Shown: piece after piece, positions 1 to 12,867 of the stretch
Layout: every line of letters starts with the position of its first letter
How positions within the stretch are numbered: the first letter of the stretch is position 1
Source of the DNA: Vitrella brassicaformis
Lineage: Eukaryota > Sar > Vitrellaceae
Assembly (NCBI GenBank): GCA_001179505.1
Contig: CDMY01000013.1
Coordinates: 62,001-126,000, forward strand
Direction of reading: 5' to 3'
DNA: 64,000 nt
Program-made: the position numbers and the translations under genes
The notes under the pieces: model-generated
Databases searched by the model: none
What the model was told of the DNA's origin: nothing
What the model saw: only the letters and a program-made list of their open reading frames with translations

Positions 1-3000
1 CCATCTCAGCAGGACGCCGCACCGAAGCAGGAGACTGATAACGGCCCCATGGAAGCGCCGCCATCGGGTCACCAGGATGCCGCCGCAACCGCAGTGGTCG
101 ACGAGGGCAGTGGCGAGGCCGCCAAGGAAGAGAAGGACGATGAGGTCATGGTGGCCGAAGAGGAGGAAGCGTCGCCAGCAGCACAAAAGGAACCAAAGGA
201 CCAGAGCATCGCACCGCCGTCACCTGACGCACCCGCAAGCGCTGCCACAGGTGCGGCGGACCACCACGGCGGCGCCGTGAAGGAGGAGAAGCCATCTGAT
301 GGGGCGCAGGCAGGGCCGGGAGAAGCGTCGGCTGCGGCCATCGACCTCGAGCCCCCCACCCATCCCGCTGGTGCCGATGAGGAGTGCGAGGATGTGGAGG
401 ATGAGGACGAGTACGATGACGGTCCGTATGGCGCGGATGCGCTGCGGTGGGTGTGCCCCCACTGCCACATCTGCCGCTACTGCTGCGAACCACTGGAAGA
501 CGTTCCCGGACTAGAGCTGGCGGTATGCATGTATCCTAAGCAAGAGAGGCAAGGCAGTGGGGCGTCACATTCACATTCACATCACACGCGCATCACATCA
601 TCCGTGTGTCTGTGTGTCGTGTGTGTCATCCACCGTGGTTCGGTTTGAACAGACGTCTGGCGGCAAGGGCAAGAAGAAGCAGGAGAGCAAGAAGGTGGAC
701 GAGATCGAGAAGCATGTGGTGTGTTTCGGCTGCAACATGGCCGCTCACGGCGCATGCTGCCCCGGGACGGTTCCTGCGCTCACCGAGGGCTCGCAGTGGC
801 GGTGCGACGCGTGCCTCAAGTGCTCGTCGTGCGGCCGGCGTGAGAAGGATGAGACAAACTACGCCGCATGGGTCAACGACTTCAACGTCTGCGCGCCGTA
901 AGTCGAGTTGACACACATGCACTCACTGCACACAGCCAGGTCCCTTTCTGTCTGTCTGTCTGTCTGTCTGTTGTGTATCTATGCTTGTGTTGGCTGGTTT
1001 GGCGGCTGCATTCGTGACGTGAATGGAATACATTGCAGGTGTTTCAACAACAAGCGTGTGGGCAACTACTGCCTCATCTGCAACCGCATCTGGGTCGACG
1101 AGAGCGAGCCCGGCATCAGATGTGACGCCTGCAAGTGAGCCGAGCCGACACACACAGAGGGACGGGAGGGGCCCACAAGACAAGCCCCGCATCAATCCAA
1201 TCCGTTGCTGGCTGGCTGTCCATTGTCCATCAGGGGGTGGATCCACGCAGCATGTGGTGGCATCGATGCGGCTCAGCTGGCCGAGTACGAGCGCAACAAG
1301 AAGGCCGTCTACCGCTGCCCCGTGTGCAGCAGCAACGAGGACAGCGGCCGGTACCAGCGCATCGTCGAGGGCCTCCTGGACTTCGACAAGCTGGAGCTGT
1401 TTACCTCCCCTGTGGGCGGCGAGGTCCTCTCACTCTATGCCAGGGTCGTCCAGAACCCCATGGACCTGCTCACCATGAAGAAGCGGGTATCATATCAAGG
1501 GGAAGGAAGGAAGGCACCATCACGGACGATGGATGGGTATGGGACGGCCGCCTTTCTGTATGCTATGTGCAGGCGAAGAGCGGTCATTACAAGACGCTGA
1601 TGGATTTCCTGAACGACTTCGACCTCATCATCGGAAACGCTAAGGTCAATGCAATGCCTCACTCACACACAGCCAGGTTGCCGGTGCCACTCGTGTGTGT
1701 GTGATGTGATGTGATGTCTTGTGTGTTTCTGACCACCTGTCCTCTCGTCTTGCAGATCTTCAACATGCCCAACAGCCGGCCGTACAAGGAGGCGGAGCGG
1801 CTCGAGAAGCACGGCATCGCACTCATGCACGATATCCTGGGCGTCAAGGAGAAGGAGACCAAGCGCATGCTCGCCGCTAAGCGGGCCGCACCACCGGAGG
1901 TAGTCAACGGCAGCCAGCCCTCAGGCGCCAGCATCCATGAAGACGCTCTCCATGACGACACACCGGCATCCGCATGCGCGTAGGCAACACACAAGACACG
2001 ACTCCACCACACACACGATGGATGGATAAGGCTAACTACTAAGTCCATGTGTCATCGTGTGTGGCTGCGTCAGTCGTGATGAGTCGTTTGACCGCGAGAG
2101 TCCCTTCCACGGCGAGTCGGCAATCGGTGGCTTCTCTCGCCCGAGGCAGCGCATGGGGCGGAGCGAAGGCCCCAACCAGTTGCCAGAGGACGGATTGGAC
2201 GAGATGGGGGCCGACGGATGGAGCGGCGCAAGGTACGTGACTGACATCACACAAATGCAGCCAGAGCGAGCAGAAGATATCTATCTGTGCGTGGTGTCGT
2301 GTGTGCCTTTGCAGGGGGCTGGGGCGTCTGTCATTCGGTGAGGGTGCAGGCCGGTCACCTCGCGAATCCCTGGGGCCGAGAGGGGAGGAGACGCTGCCGC
2401 CGATCCACCAGATCTTCTGCCTACCCGATAACCAAGTACTCTTCCTGACGGTGAGCATACGACAGTCAATATAATGCAAACCATGACATTCCCGCTGCCT
2501 GCCATGCCATTCCATTGGTGTGTTGTGTGTTGTTTCTCTCTCGTGCCTACAGGACCCGAGCTCCGTGTTGCCCCTCAGCTTCCCATGCGGCTTCTGTTGG
2601 AGTCCGCTGCTGCTCGACCAGCTGCCCGTGACCGCCATCTACGGAGCAGCGCTGCTCGTGGCGGCACTGCTCTCACAGCCCGCCACGCACAACATGACTG
2701 ATGGCGACTTGATGGGCTCCGATCCCCCGTCCCTGGACCTGTCGCTGGCCCTCACCACCCTGGCCGACGCCGCTCGTCAGCAGTGGTCCTTCCGCCACCT
2801 GTGGCAGGACTGCTGCAGCCAGTGCGGCAGCTTCGCCTACCCCGAGTACCTCATCTACTGCGCCTCGTGCGGCGAGGCACAGCACTTCTACTGTGCCGGC
2901 CTGGACCGGTGCCCCGCCGACCCAATGCGGTACACCTTCCTCTGCTCCCTCTGCATGCAGTGCCCCACCTGCCACACCCACATGAGGGAGGGCAGGACGC

Positions 3001-6000
3001 CCCCCGATCCCAGGACCCTGCCTGTCCGCTGCACCTCCTGCGGCACATGTGCCCACCTGTGCTGCCTGTTCGAGCAGGAGCCGTCGGACCCCTCCCCTCC
3101 GCCCCAGCCCGCCACGCCGCGAGAATCCTTCGGATCGTCACGCGGCGAGAGGAGTCCGGGCACATCACCGTCGCCTGTGGGATCATCTGGATCGGCGGTG
3201 CCGATGCTGAGGCGGCCGTGGACGGAGGAGCAGAAGCGCAATCTCGTGGAGATGTTCAGCCTCTCGCGAGCGGGCCTGGTCCCCGACCCCATCCAGACCT
3301 TCATCGTTGCCCGCAAGGAGGGCTTCTCGCGACCCGAGGTGGAGGCCATGGCCAGGCTGCTGTTAGGGCCCTCACGTGCACCACCCAGGCAGCAAGGACG
3401 GCTTCAGCTGGTGGAGATAGGCACCCCAGCGCATCCACCGGTGCATCACCCCCCGTTGCCGATGATCAAGGCGGAGAGGCGTCTTCCCCACATCAAGCAG
3501 GAAGAGCATGACGGGGAGGATGAGCCACTCCGCGCTGCTGCTGACGCGGTACGCACTGCATGCAAGCCACACGCACCAATTCGCAGCCGGCACAATGACA
3601 CAGTCTGTCTGCTTGGGTGTGTCCTTCCTGCTCAGGTCAAGAGGCGTCGTGTAGAGTTGGGTCGTCCGGCAGCACCGGGCCCAATGCAGGTGTTGGGAGT
3701 GCTCGGACGACATGGGGGTCGAGTCCCCGTGCCACAAGTGTCCAGCCACAGTGTCGCCCAGCCACCGTTACTTCTACCCCTCCTGCCTCCATCGCGCCCT
3801 CAGGCCAGTCAGATGCCGGGCCTTCGTGAGCCGCCAGGTGACGAGGATGGCTCTGCCTCTGCGATGGACGTGGACGTCACTCCTGCCAGCGATGATGAAA
3901 GGAAGGGGCAGGACGGGACAGCCCAGGATGAGGCCCCCGATCCTGGTGCACCGTCGGAAGGCATGAATGCACAGCCCCAGCCGCAGCCACAGCCTATCCA
4001 TGTTGACGCAGAGCCTGCGGCAGACGACAGGAAGGAAGACCGCGTCCACAGAGAGGTCGACCCGAGCCCCGACAGCTCATGTCGAGAGCAACAGCAGATG
4101 CAGCAGGAGGATGGGGCATCCAGGGCTGCTGCAGCAGCAGCTGTGGCCACAGACGGTGGTCGGGAGAGCGAGTCGGCTGCCAAGGCATCAGCGGCATCCG
4201 CCCTGGTCAAGGAGAAGCAAGCCAAGAAGGACGCCCCCAAGCAACCACCGGAGCCTGTCCAGCGGCCGCGTCGCCAGGGGACGCAGAAGCAGCTCGACGA
4301 TGACTTTGTGGCGAGTTTCGACCTCAGAGTGCTCGAGGAGGAGCCTGAAGGCAAGAAGGGGCGAAAGCGCAAGCTGCAAGACGGCCCGGCCGCTGGCGGG
4401 TCTGCCCATTCCAGTCGGCGGCGGAGCGGTGGGGGGCAGGGAGGGAGATGGCGGCTCAAGTGGAAGTCGGGCCCAGGCACACTTGTGTGCGACAAGTGCG
4501 GCAAGGGAGAGGGGTGTTGCGAGTGGAATGACGTCTTCCATCGCAGACTCCCAACAGCCAAGCTTCTGCAGCCATACGTGCCGACAGCGCCCGCACTGTC
4601 CCCCGAGGCCAGTCCCGTCAATGCTGCGCCCGGTGGCATGGACGACGAGCCGATCGTGCCCCATCCGAATGACAGCCCAGCCAGCGGCTGTCGGCCCCCC
4701 TCTCAGCCCGCTTCACGAGCGCCATCCATGCCTTCGCCACCCGAGCTCCCTCCCTCAGAGGCCAGGCCCTCTGGTCCCGTCCCTCACCCGATTGCCAGCG
4801 GCCCGGAGGTCTTCCCCATCCCTTCCAGGCTGCCACTGCACCAGCCGCCGGGTCTTGGTGGCCCCCAACGACCCCCTGCCCCACGCCCACTGCCGACTGT
4901 TCATCCTGGGAGCGGTTCAAGTGCGGACCCCATCGACATCGACGTGGTAGAGGAGCCCTCACCTCCACCGAGGCCACCCACCAGACCAGTATACCACCCG
5001 GTGCCCGGGCATCCCCCGCCGCACGGTCCGAGGGTCAATCCGCTCGCCAGCTTGCTCTGGGCCACTCATCCAGAGAGCGAGGCGTCTGAGGCGTCAGTGA
5101 CGGGCATGAGGGCGGCCTTGTCTGACCTGCGTGAGGAGCTGGAGCCCTTCCGGCAGGCGGCACAGGCGCTGCACCGTGCCACCCAGTCTGGCCAGCAGCT
5201 GTATGAGGTGCTCATGGCCGCCGCGGGTGCGTCGATGTTCTTCAAAAAAATGAAGGGGCCCGACGGGGAGGCCAGGCGGAGCACAGCCGTGAGGAGGGTG
5301 CTGACCGACTCGATGAAGGAGGGGGTGTCCAGCCCCATCGCCAAGTACGGCCATCTGCTGGAGCGTTGGATCAAGAGCCACCCCATCAACTCCCTCCAGC
5401 GCAGGCAGCCAGGCCGCCGCAGCGGGGACGACTCCGACATGCCCAGTGTCGACCCCCGGGTGGCCGAGGACTTCAGCAACATGTTCAGACACCGCGACTT
5501 CGATATGGTGGCCAGGGTGCTCGAATCACACGGGGGGGAGGTCAGGAGGCGGGCCTCTGACAACTACGCCAAATGGGTGGCCAGCGGGGTGCCTGTCGAC
5601 GCGCCGTCCCTCCCCGACGACCCGACCGAGAGACGGTCCTTCCTGGCAGCCGGGACGGCGATTTGTTTCTCCGAATCGGGTGAGCGGCTGGATCAGTACC
5701 GCAAGGACTTCGGCAGGGAGCTGCGGCAGCGCAAGAAGGACGAGAAGGAGAGAGAGAAGAAGCAGATGGAGGAGAGGGCCAAAGAGAAGGAGAAGGCCGA
5801 CAAGAAAGCCAAGGAGGAGGCAGAGAAAAAGGCCAAGGAGGAGGCTGCCAAGATGCCAAAGGAGCAGCCGGCCAAGACACCGGAAGGCGATGCAAGCTCG
5901 AAGGGATCGGTCGTGGTGGCGGGCATGGCAGGCGCCATGGCCGACGAGCCCCTCGACAAGCCCATCGATCCGTCGCCGACCGACAAACCCAAGACCCCTC

Positions 6001-9000
6001 CACTTGCCGGTCCACCTCGGTCCCCATCGCCATCCTCCAGCTCTGACGTCAAGATGGCGGCCCCCAGCCCCAGCCCGCTACGGATAGTCGAGCGGATCGT
6101 CAATCCGTCACCCAAGGCGCCCCCTCCCTACCAGCCGCGGCCACGGCCCATCCCTTCTTCGTGGATCAACACACTGCAGGGCGTCCGTCCGAGCCCATTG
6201 GCTGCCTTCCCCCGCCCAATGGGCCATCCCTTCCCCATCTGCTCACCCGCAGCGGCAGCCGCTGCAGCACTCGCCGCTCAGAAGGCCGGAGCTGCCGCAC
6301 CGCAGTCACCGATGCGGCCCATGTCGGATGCCCAGCAGCGGCTTTTCTCCCTGCGCAATCCCTTCCCGATGCGGCCCCGTGTGCCGGTGCCGCAATTCCC
6401 CGTCCCCAAGTACCACTCGGCGAGCAGCCTCGCCGCACTGGGACTGCCCTACCTCACCACCAACTTGGCACCCAGCAAGGCGAAAGCGCCGAAGGTGCCA
6501 GCCGTGCCGAGGGCACCACGGAAGGAGAAAAGCGGACGGGACCTGGCGGTCTTGGACATCCAGAGGGCGGCGAGAGCGGTAAGCAGCAGATAGTGATAGT
6601 GAGTGGTGGTGTGGTGGATGGTCTATCTGTCGGCTGTGTTGCTTCGTTTCTACTTCTGCAGGAGCAAGGTTTCATCCAGACTGTTCTCCTCGACATCCGC
6701 CGGCGGTGCGACGATGGCGATGGCCTCCGTGCGGCCAACAGACCATCGGGGCAGGGACCCATGAGCCCGCTCCTAGCGCACCTGTCCCAGCTGCGGCAGA
6801 AGATGGCGAGGCAGAGCGAGCAGATGAAGCGCGACCTCATTGCCCGGTGCAGACACGATCTCCTTCATGTGGTCCGGAGTATGATCACCGGTGTGGGCGA
6901 CCCCATCAAGGGCCCGCAGGACGAGAGGGTGGTCCAGGATGACATGACCGATGAGACCGTTGCGGACCACGGCGCCCGCAGCTGCCTGCTCTGCGGCGAA
7001 TCATCAGACAGGTAGGTGAGGTGAACACAAATGGGATGGATGGTCTGTGCGCACTGGTCGACTTCTCCTTCTCCTTCCATTGTGCGCATCGCATCAGGTT
7101 GCTGCGGGGCGCTCTGTTGCCCCTTCCTTTCGACGAGGGCTGGGTGCACTCGGAGTGCCTGCTCTTCTCGTCCGTCCCGCGGCAGTGGGTATACCGACAT
7201 GAGGGCCTCAAGCCGCCAGCACCCAAGCCGCGGCAACAGGGCGGCAGCGGCGGAGGGCGGGGCAGCGGACAGGGCAGCAGAGGCCAGGCCAATCTGGCCA
7301 ACGAGACGCAACAGCTGGAGCAGCTGCATCAGGCCAAGAGACAACGCATGCTGCAGGTGGGCTGGGTTGGTCGATTGACAGAAACGAATCCAATGTGTGT
7401 CCCAGATGAATGAACATGAGGTCGTTTGGATCGGTCCATGTTCAGATCAAGAGTGAGGACATTCTTGCCCTAGCGAGGTCGCTCCCTGACCAGTACTGCG
7501 ACCTCTGTGGCCAGCCCGGTGCCTTCGTCAGGTGTGCTGACCCGGCGTGCAGTCACGTCCCGTCAGGAAAGGGCCTCTTCGCCGAGCCGCGACACCGCAT
7601 GTACCACTGGACATGCGCCATCGAGGCTCAGCCACACCACCAGATCAAAGGCCCCCCGCGGCACCCCACGGGAGAGGCCGATGCATCCAGAGCTGCCAAG
7701 GCCGCGGTGCCTGCCTCAGACCTGCACGCCAAGCTAGTGGAGGGCTTGGCCGGGGAGAAGGACACCGACACCCCGATGCACGATATCCCAATGGCCGCGA
7801 TGGCAGAGGAACCCTCAGGAGCGCCACCAGAGCAGCAAGAGCCACCGCCACCCATCCCCATGCCCATCCCCCGCATGCCTTTGTCGGACAGTCCAGTGAG
7901 CGTGCCGGCCCCGCCCCCGCCCTCCCCTCGGGCGCCCCTCGGTGTTCTGGTTGACTACGCCTGCCGCAAGGTGTGGTGTGCCGACTGCCGCGCACCCTTC
8001 CCTGACCCGGAGGTCCTGCGGCAGGTGGGGCAGAAGCCTCTTGCAGACATCATCGCCCGCCACGTGCTGCAGCGGCTCGTTATTGTCCGCACCAAGGGGC
8101 GGAGAGACGGCGAGAGAGCTTCGCTCGGCAGCCAGGCCGACGGGGCGGCGACCGGCATTGAGGACCAGACAGTGGAGAAGGTGCTGCAGCGCCAGATTGG
8201 CAAGCCGTCGGGTCTGGCCATGACCGAGGAGGTCGACCAGTTCCTCTCGAGTGCGGCGCTGGAAGAAGCCAAGGTGCTCAAGACCGGCCAGAAGCCACTC
8301 GCCGACGCAGCCACCATCCAGGAGCGGCTCAGGGGATCTGATCCAGACAACCTCTCACTGAGAGGCGGGGGGATCCTGTCCCGCATGGGAAGCATTGCTG
8401 TCCTCCGTGTGGGCTACTTGGACAGCTATGCGGGCGGCCGGTATGTGTACCCGATTGGGTTCATGAGCATCCGCCGCTTCTGGGAGGTGCATCCCTCATC
8501 CCGCCAGGCCGCCCCCCGCCGTGCATCCTACCTCTGCAGCATCACTCAACGAGACGGCAAACCTTACTTCGCCATCACTCGCCTGCCCGACCACCCTCAT
8601 GGTGGCAATACCAACGGCTCGGCCATGCCTGTCGTCGTGTGTGAGGGCTCCGAAATCGAGGGCGTCTTTCAGGTGCTCCTGGATAGGATTGGCCTGACGC
8701 ACGAGACACCAACAGACGAGGAGGCGGTCTCGCGTGCCAAGGGCAAAAGGAGAGGGCGGCCACCTTTACGGCCCGCCATCAAGGAGGCCGACGCCGGCAA
8801 CCGAGACGCGTCGATGGAGATCGGCGAGCCGGCGCCCGAGGCGGCTCAAGCCTCGGAGGCAGCCGAAGCTACAGCGGATCGCTCGAGGGATAGTGCGGCG
8901 GGCGAAGCCGCCCCTGTAGATCGCACGCAGCACGCCCCCATGGATGTGGTGGAGGGGCCGAAGGCCGCTTCTCAGCCGCCCGACAGCAGCCGGGACGACG

Positions 9001-9767
9001 TACACATCAAGACCGAAGAGGGTGCGGAGGCCCCTGTGGGTGGGGCATCGGTACCACCCGAGGAGCCGCCTAGTGTTGCTGAGAGGGTGGCATGTCGCAT
9101 GCGTGCTGAGACCTTCTTCGGTCTCGACGCCCCCCTGGTAGTTGAGGCGTTGAAGCGCAAGGTGAAGGAGACGATGCGGCGCCGCGTGCTGGAGACCATC
9201 CCGGCCCACCTGCTGGACGTGAGCCACTTCACACACCACCAACAGCTCAGATGGAGACGACTGCCCAGGCCACAGGTGCCTGTAGAGGTGAGTGACTGGT
9301 TGGGTGGCTGGGTACACTGACACGGCCGGGCCATATGGGAGGGAGCATTTTATTGCATTCATTCACTGTCTCATGTGTGGTTGTATGTGTTCAGTTGGGT
9401 GTTGTCACCGAGGACGTGACGGCTCCCGAGGAGGCGTCGCTGGTGCGCACCATTGCCCTGACCAAGCCGGCCACTGCCACGCAGCAGAAGATGGGTTTGC
9501 GGCGTCAGCGGAAAGTCGAAACCCAAAACAACGTGCCGCTCGCCATGCAGTACCGGTACAAACAAAGGGCACACCAACATAACAGAAGCCACTCGTTCGT
9601 CCTCATGAGCTCTTGTTGGTTGGTGTGTTCTCAGCATCTTGCAGCGGATGCCGCCCGAGAAGCGTCTGATGGTCCGCACCTCCAACATCCACGGCCTGGG
9701 GCTCTTCGCGACCGAACAGATCAACGGAGGAGACGTAAGAACCACAACACAACACACCACACACGAC

Positions 9768-9804
<37 letters not shown>

Positions 9805-10642
9805 GGATGGATAACCTGACCACATGGGCTCACGCACTGCACTCTCTGGATTGTCTGTCTGTCTGTCGCCATATTATCGATAACTCAATCATCAGATGGT
9901 GGTGGAGTACATGGGTGATGTGATCCGCAACGCCGTGGCCGACAAACGGGAGAAGATATACGAGCTGGAACTCGGCAGTGAGGGCGCCTGCTACATGTTC
10001 AAGTAGGTGACACACGTGACACAGACAGCACAGGCAGGCAGACAGGCAGACCCTCTCCCTCCCCACCCTCACAGGTATCGATCGCATCGCTTTATGTCAT
10101 GTGTTGTTATGGTATGCGTGTGGTCTGTCAGGTTGGACGATGAGTTGGTGGTCGACGCCACTCGGTGCGGCAACGTGGCCAGATTCATCAACCACTGCTG
10201 CGAGGTACCTACGTACCTGTCGTGTACACTCGATGATCGACACGAACCTGTCTGTCTGTCTGGATGTCTTCTTCTACGCATCGGTCGGTCGCTTGTCCAT
10301 TAATTATTGCAATGCAGCCCAACTGCATCTGCAAGATCATGGTGTGCGATGCCGGGCAGAAGCACATCATGATCATCGCCAAGCGGGACATCGTCCCCTT
10401 TGAGGAAATCACATACGACTACAAGGTGTGTAACCAACCAAAGCCGCACGCACAGACACTCACTAGTTAGTGTACATGGCACGGGAAGAGCGGACACCCT
10501 CTCCCCTCCCCTCCCCTCCCCTCCCCTCCCTCTGTTTGGTGTGGTGTGGTGTGTGTTGTCTTGTTGGCGTCAGTTCAACGTTGAGAGCGAGAAGATCATG
10601 TGCCGCTGCGGTGCACCCAACTGCCTGGGACGAATGAACTGA
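1..10642 (+). CDS. Trithorax/KMT2-type histone H3 lysine-4 methyltransferase (5'-partial)
   Basis: Chromatin writer expected to methylate H3K4 in the nucleus. The reading frame is open at base 1, so the N-terminus lies upstream. Exons read: 1-522, 653-897, 1039-1134, 1234-1486, 1573-1644, 1756-1979, 2074-2232, 2315-2450, 2553-3548, 3636-6578, 6662-7011, 7098-7356, 7446-9287, 9395-9555, 9635-9734, 9896-10002, 10132-10204, 10318-10425, 10574-10642. They sum to 8,715 nt (2,904 codons plus stop). Domain order: MLL-style PHD cluster (exons 1-4), bromodomain (about 1345-1860), Cys-rich PHD-like block (about 2810-3075), long disordered Pro/Ser/Lys-rich stretch, two half-ePHD regions (CLLCGE near 6990; CDLCGQPGAFVRC near 7500), FYRN/FYRC (about 8395-9240), SET (9660-10425) with YMGDVIR and RFINHCCEPNC, and post-SET CRCGAPNC ending at the stop. 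The SET core has NHCC where many family members have NHSC. Family assignment is firm; exact boundaries are inferred from splice signals. Confidence 0.93.
3549..3635 (+). other. In-frame 87-nt intron inside the KMT2 gene
   Basis: GT at 3549 and AG at 3634-3635 bound an 87-nt segment without stops. The A/C-rich start, TG-rich end and translation unlike the flanking protein suggest an intron. Because 87 is a multiple of three, retention would only insert 29 residues. Confidence 0.6.
9763..9805 (+). repeat. (CAGA)n microsatellite in a KMT2 intron
   Basis: A CAGA tetranucleotide tract in the intron 9735-9895. The same intron has the complementary CTGT tract at about 9856-9868, so the two can base-pair in the transcript. 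Confidence 0.85.
10499..10532 (+). repeat. (CTCCC)n pentanucleotide tract
   Basis: Tandem CTCCC units in the last KMT2 intron (10426-10573). The opposite strand is runs of GGG and could form a G-quadruplex. Confidence 0.8.
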
Positions 10643-11029
10643 CTGACTGACCAGTCAGAGAGACGGTCACACTAGCTGGAAAGGATGGGTATGGGCCGCA
10701 GCGCTGGCTGGCTGTGCAGGGTAGCACACGTTGAAGAGGAGGGGTTGATGTGTAACATTCCGACGACTGCCTGGCTATATGCGTAGACGCGGCAGGCAGG
10801 CAGTGAGGGAGTGAGTGAGCTGGTGTCACTTTGTCGGGCTGGTCGGTTCGTGCGTGTGTGCACATTCCCTTAATTGTCGTTCATTGGATAATGAATGACA
10901 CTTACTTGCCTTTCCTGTCCGTCCAGACAGACACTATCCCAATGCATGCAATGCCCCACTGTATGTATGGTTGTACACCACGCCGTACAGTTCACGCAGT
11001 ACCCACCCAACTACCAACATAACATCCGC
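10643..11029. other. Intergenic, no gene seen (3' side of KMT2 gene)
   Basis: Presumed 3' UTR and spacer up to the assembly gap. Only short, unconvincing ORFs are present. Confidence 0.6.
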
Positions 11030-11329
11030 NNNNNNNNNNNNNNNNNNNNNNNNNNNNNNNNNNNNNNNNNNNNNNNNNNNNNNNNNNNNNNNNNNNNNNN
11101 NNNNNNNNNNNNNNNNNNNNNNNNNNNNNNNNNNNNNNNNNNNNNNNNNNNNNNNNNNNNNNNNNNNNNNNNNNNNNNNNNNNNNNNNNNNNNNNNNNNN
11201 NNNNNNNNNNNNNNNNNNNNNNNNNNNNNNNNNNNNNNNNNNNNNNNNNNNNNNNNNNNNNNNNNNNNNNNNNNNNNNNNNNNNNNNNNNNNNNNNNNNN
11301 NNNNNNNNNNNNNNNNNNNNNNNNNNNNN
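11030..11329. other. Assembly gap (300 N)
   Basis: Exactly 300 N, the kind of fixed-size gap placed between scaffolded contigs. ORFs drawn across it have no meaning. Confidence 0.99.
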
Positions 11330-11606
11330 TCCCTCTCTCTCTCATACACACACACCCCAGCCCGCCCATCCGCTCCTTTGTCAGCTACTCTGTGTCACGC
11401 ACACAATAGGGACCTCTGTAGTCCCATAACATGAAACATGCTCAGCCCACACCATCTGAATCCAGAGCGAGTGACGCTTCCACTTGGTCCAGCAGTAGAT
11501 CATCGCTGTCCGCACACCACATCGATGCGCCTGACCTGCAGGCACATACCCACAACAAAGGGCCACGCATCAGCAACCGTCGCCAAACTAGCAGCCTCTT
11601 GGTTTC

Positions 11607-12695
11607 TCACTTGACGATGTGTTTGAGCCGCTGCCTCCGCTCCAACAGTGCCTGCAGACGATACGAGTCGTCCTGGCCGTCTGCTGCCACCACCGGATAA
11701 CCCAACAGGCTGCCGGCATGGTGGGCGCGACACAACCACCTAACATGCAGTGCACCAACATCAATCACAGTGAGTGACATCCGAGCTCAAGGCAAGGAAG
11801 GCTCAGTCATCTGATCTCACTTTCTATTAACACACCTGTGTTTCTTCTTTGCTGCGTCCGCGTCTTCCGGAGGGATGAGGCGCCTGAGTTGCTCTAAGGC
11901 CTCCTCCGCACCTCTAGTCTTCCTCACAGCCCACCTTTGCTCCGCTCCACCCTCACTGTCACTGTCACTTCCACCTCCCACCCCTGCCTCCTTCGCCAAC
12001 CGCTCCAACACCGCCAGCAGCTGATACGACTCACCCAGCCTCAGCAGACCCTCACGATTGGCCCGCTGGGTGCGAGCCTGACGAAGGAGGAAGTCGACGT
12101 ACGCCGCGGTGCCCTGCTGCTTGAGAGCCGCCTGGTCCAACATGCCGTGTGAGGAAGAGGCATCGCATGGCGAATCACGACACGTGTCTAGCACGTGGCT
12201 GAGGTGGTCGGCAATGTGTCGACTGATCTCGGGCGCCTTGGGCACTCGCAGCCGGTCGTTGAGGCGGACATACTCGTAGGGCGTGATGCCCACACCAGCA
12301 CCAGCCACCTCTTTCGGCCTCGCACCCTGCTGGACGCCCCTGCGGTCCAGAAAGCGCCTAGCAGACCGACCGAGCGTCTTGGCTGCGTCTTGCATGCGCC
12401 TCGCCTGAACGAGTCTTGCGAATCTCTTGCGCTGCAGAGCCCCTCTCCATGACGCCTGCAGACGGACCGCTGCCTCGCGCTGCGACAGCTCTGCATGCAG
12501 AAGGATCTTGCGAGGCGGCAGAGTTCTCAGGTAGGTGAGCTCCTGCTGCTTCTTGTGTAGGTCGGCTGCGATGCGCTGGCGTCGCTGGAGGAGGGCTGCG
12601 ATGCGCTGATGGCGCTTCTTGCCTCTCCACCATCGCTGAAGCTTCACTGCTGAATGGAACTGAGCCGAGGCGGCATTGGACACAATCGACGGCAT
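11607..12695 (-). CDS. IQ-motif (calmodulin-binding) protein, 320 aa
   Basis: Two exons: 11836-12695 and 11607-11709 (963 nt in total). The donor follows the Lys-Lys-Lys-His codons and the acceptor lies at 11710-11711. The last exon encodes a basic tail ending RRQRLKHIVK. IQ-like motifs are visible near residues 16-36 (AVKLQRWWRGKKRHQR) and 70-92 (AAVRLQASWRG), and a third degenerate one follows (TLGRSARRFLDRRG). Such motifs usually bind calmodulin or myosin-type light chains. The rest is helical and charged with no recognised domain. The start codon at 12693-12695 is preceded on the coding strand by GTTTC and faces the Rap1-type gene across 172 bp. The cellular role is unknown. Confidence 0.75.
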
Positions 12696-12867
12696 GAAAC
12701 GGTGAAGGATAGCTGAGTGAGGGACGACGCCGTAACAATTGCCGCGACGGATAGGGGCAGGACGGTTTTACGGAGCAGAGTTGTGGGATGCGTCAGGGAG
12801 GCGGCATGACGACCTCCTTCTTCACTGGCTGAGTAGCTGTTGATTGGAGTGATCATCGCTGGACGCC
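12696..12867. promoter_or_regulatory. Bidirectional promoter region (IQ gene / Rap1-type Myb gene)
   Basis: 172 bp between two divergent start codons. It must contain both 5' UTRs and promoters unless non-coding first exons lie elsewhere. A TGAAACGG motif sits at the left edge, overlapping the IQ start codon. No TATA box is obvious. Confidence 0.55.

Noticed and set aside
2673-9362. Many antisense ORFs opposite the KMT2 gene (for example 5066-5563 and 8766-9362)
   Set aside because: Shadows of GC-rich coding sequence; no domains and no splice context of their own.
9763-9900. Repeats that might look like a CRISPR array
   Set aside because: Simple CAGA/CTGT microsatellites in an intron; no spacers and a eukaryotic genome.
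10895-11434. Long ORFs crossing the N gap (also at 28798-29638)
   Set aside because: They consist mostly of unknown bases and have no family features on either side.
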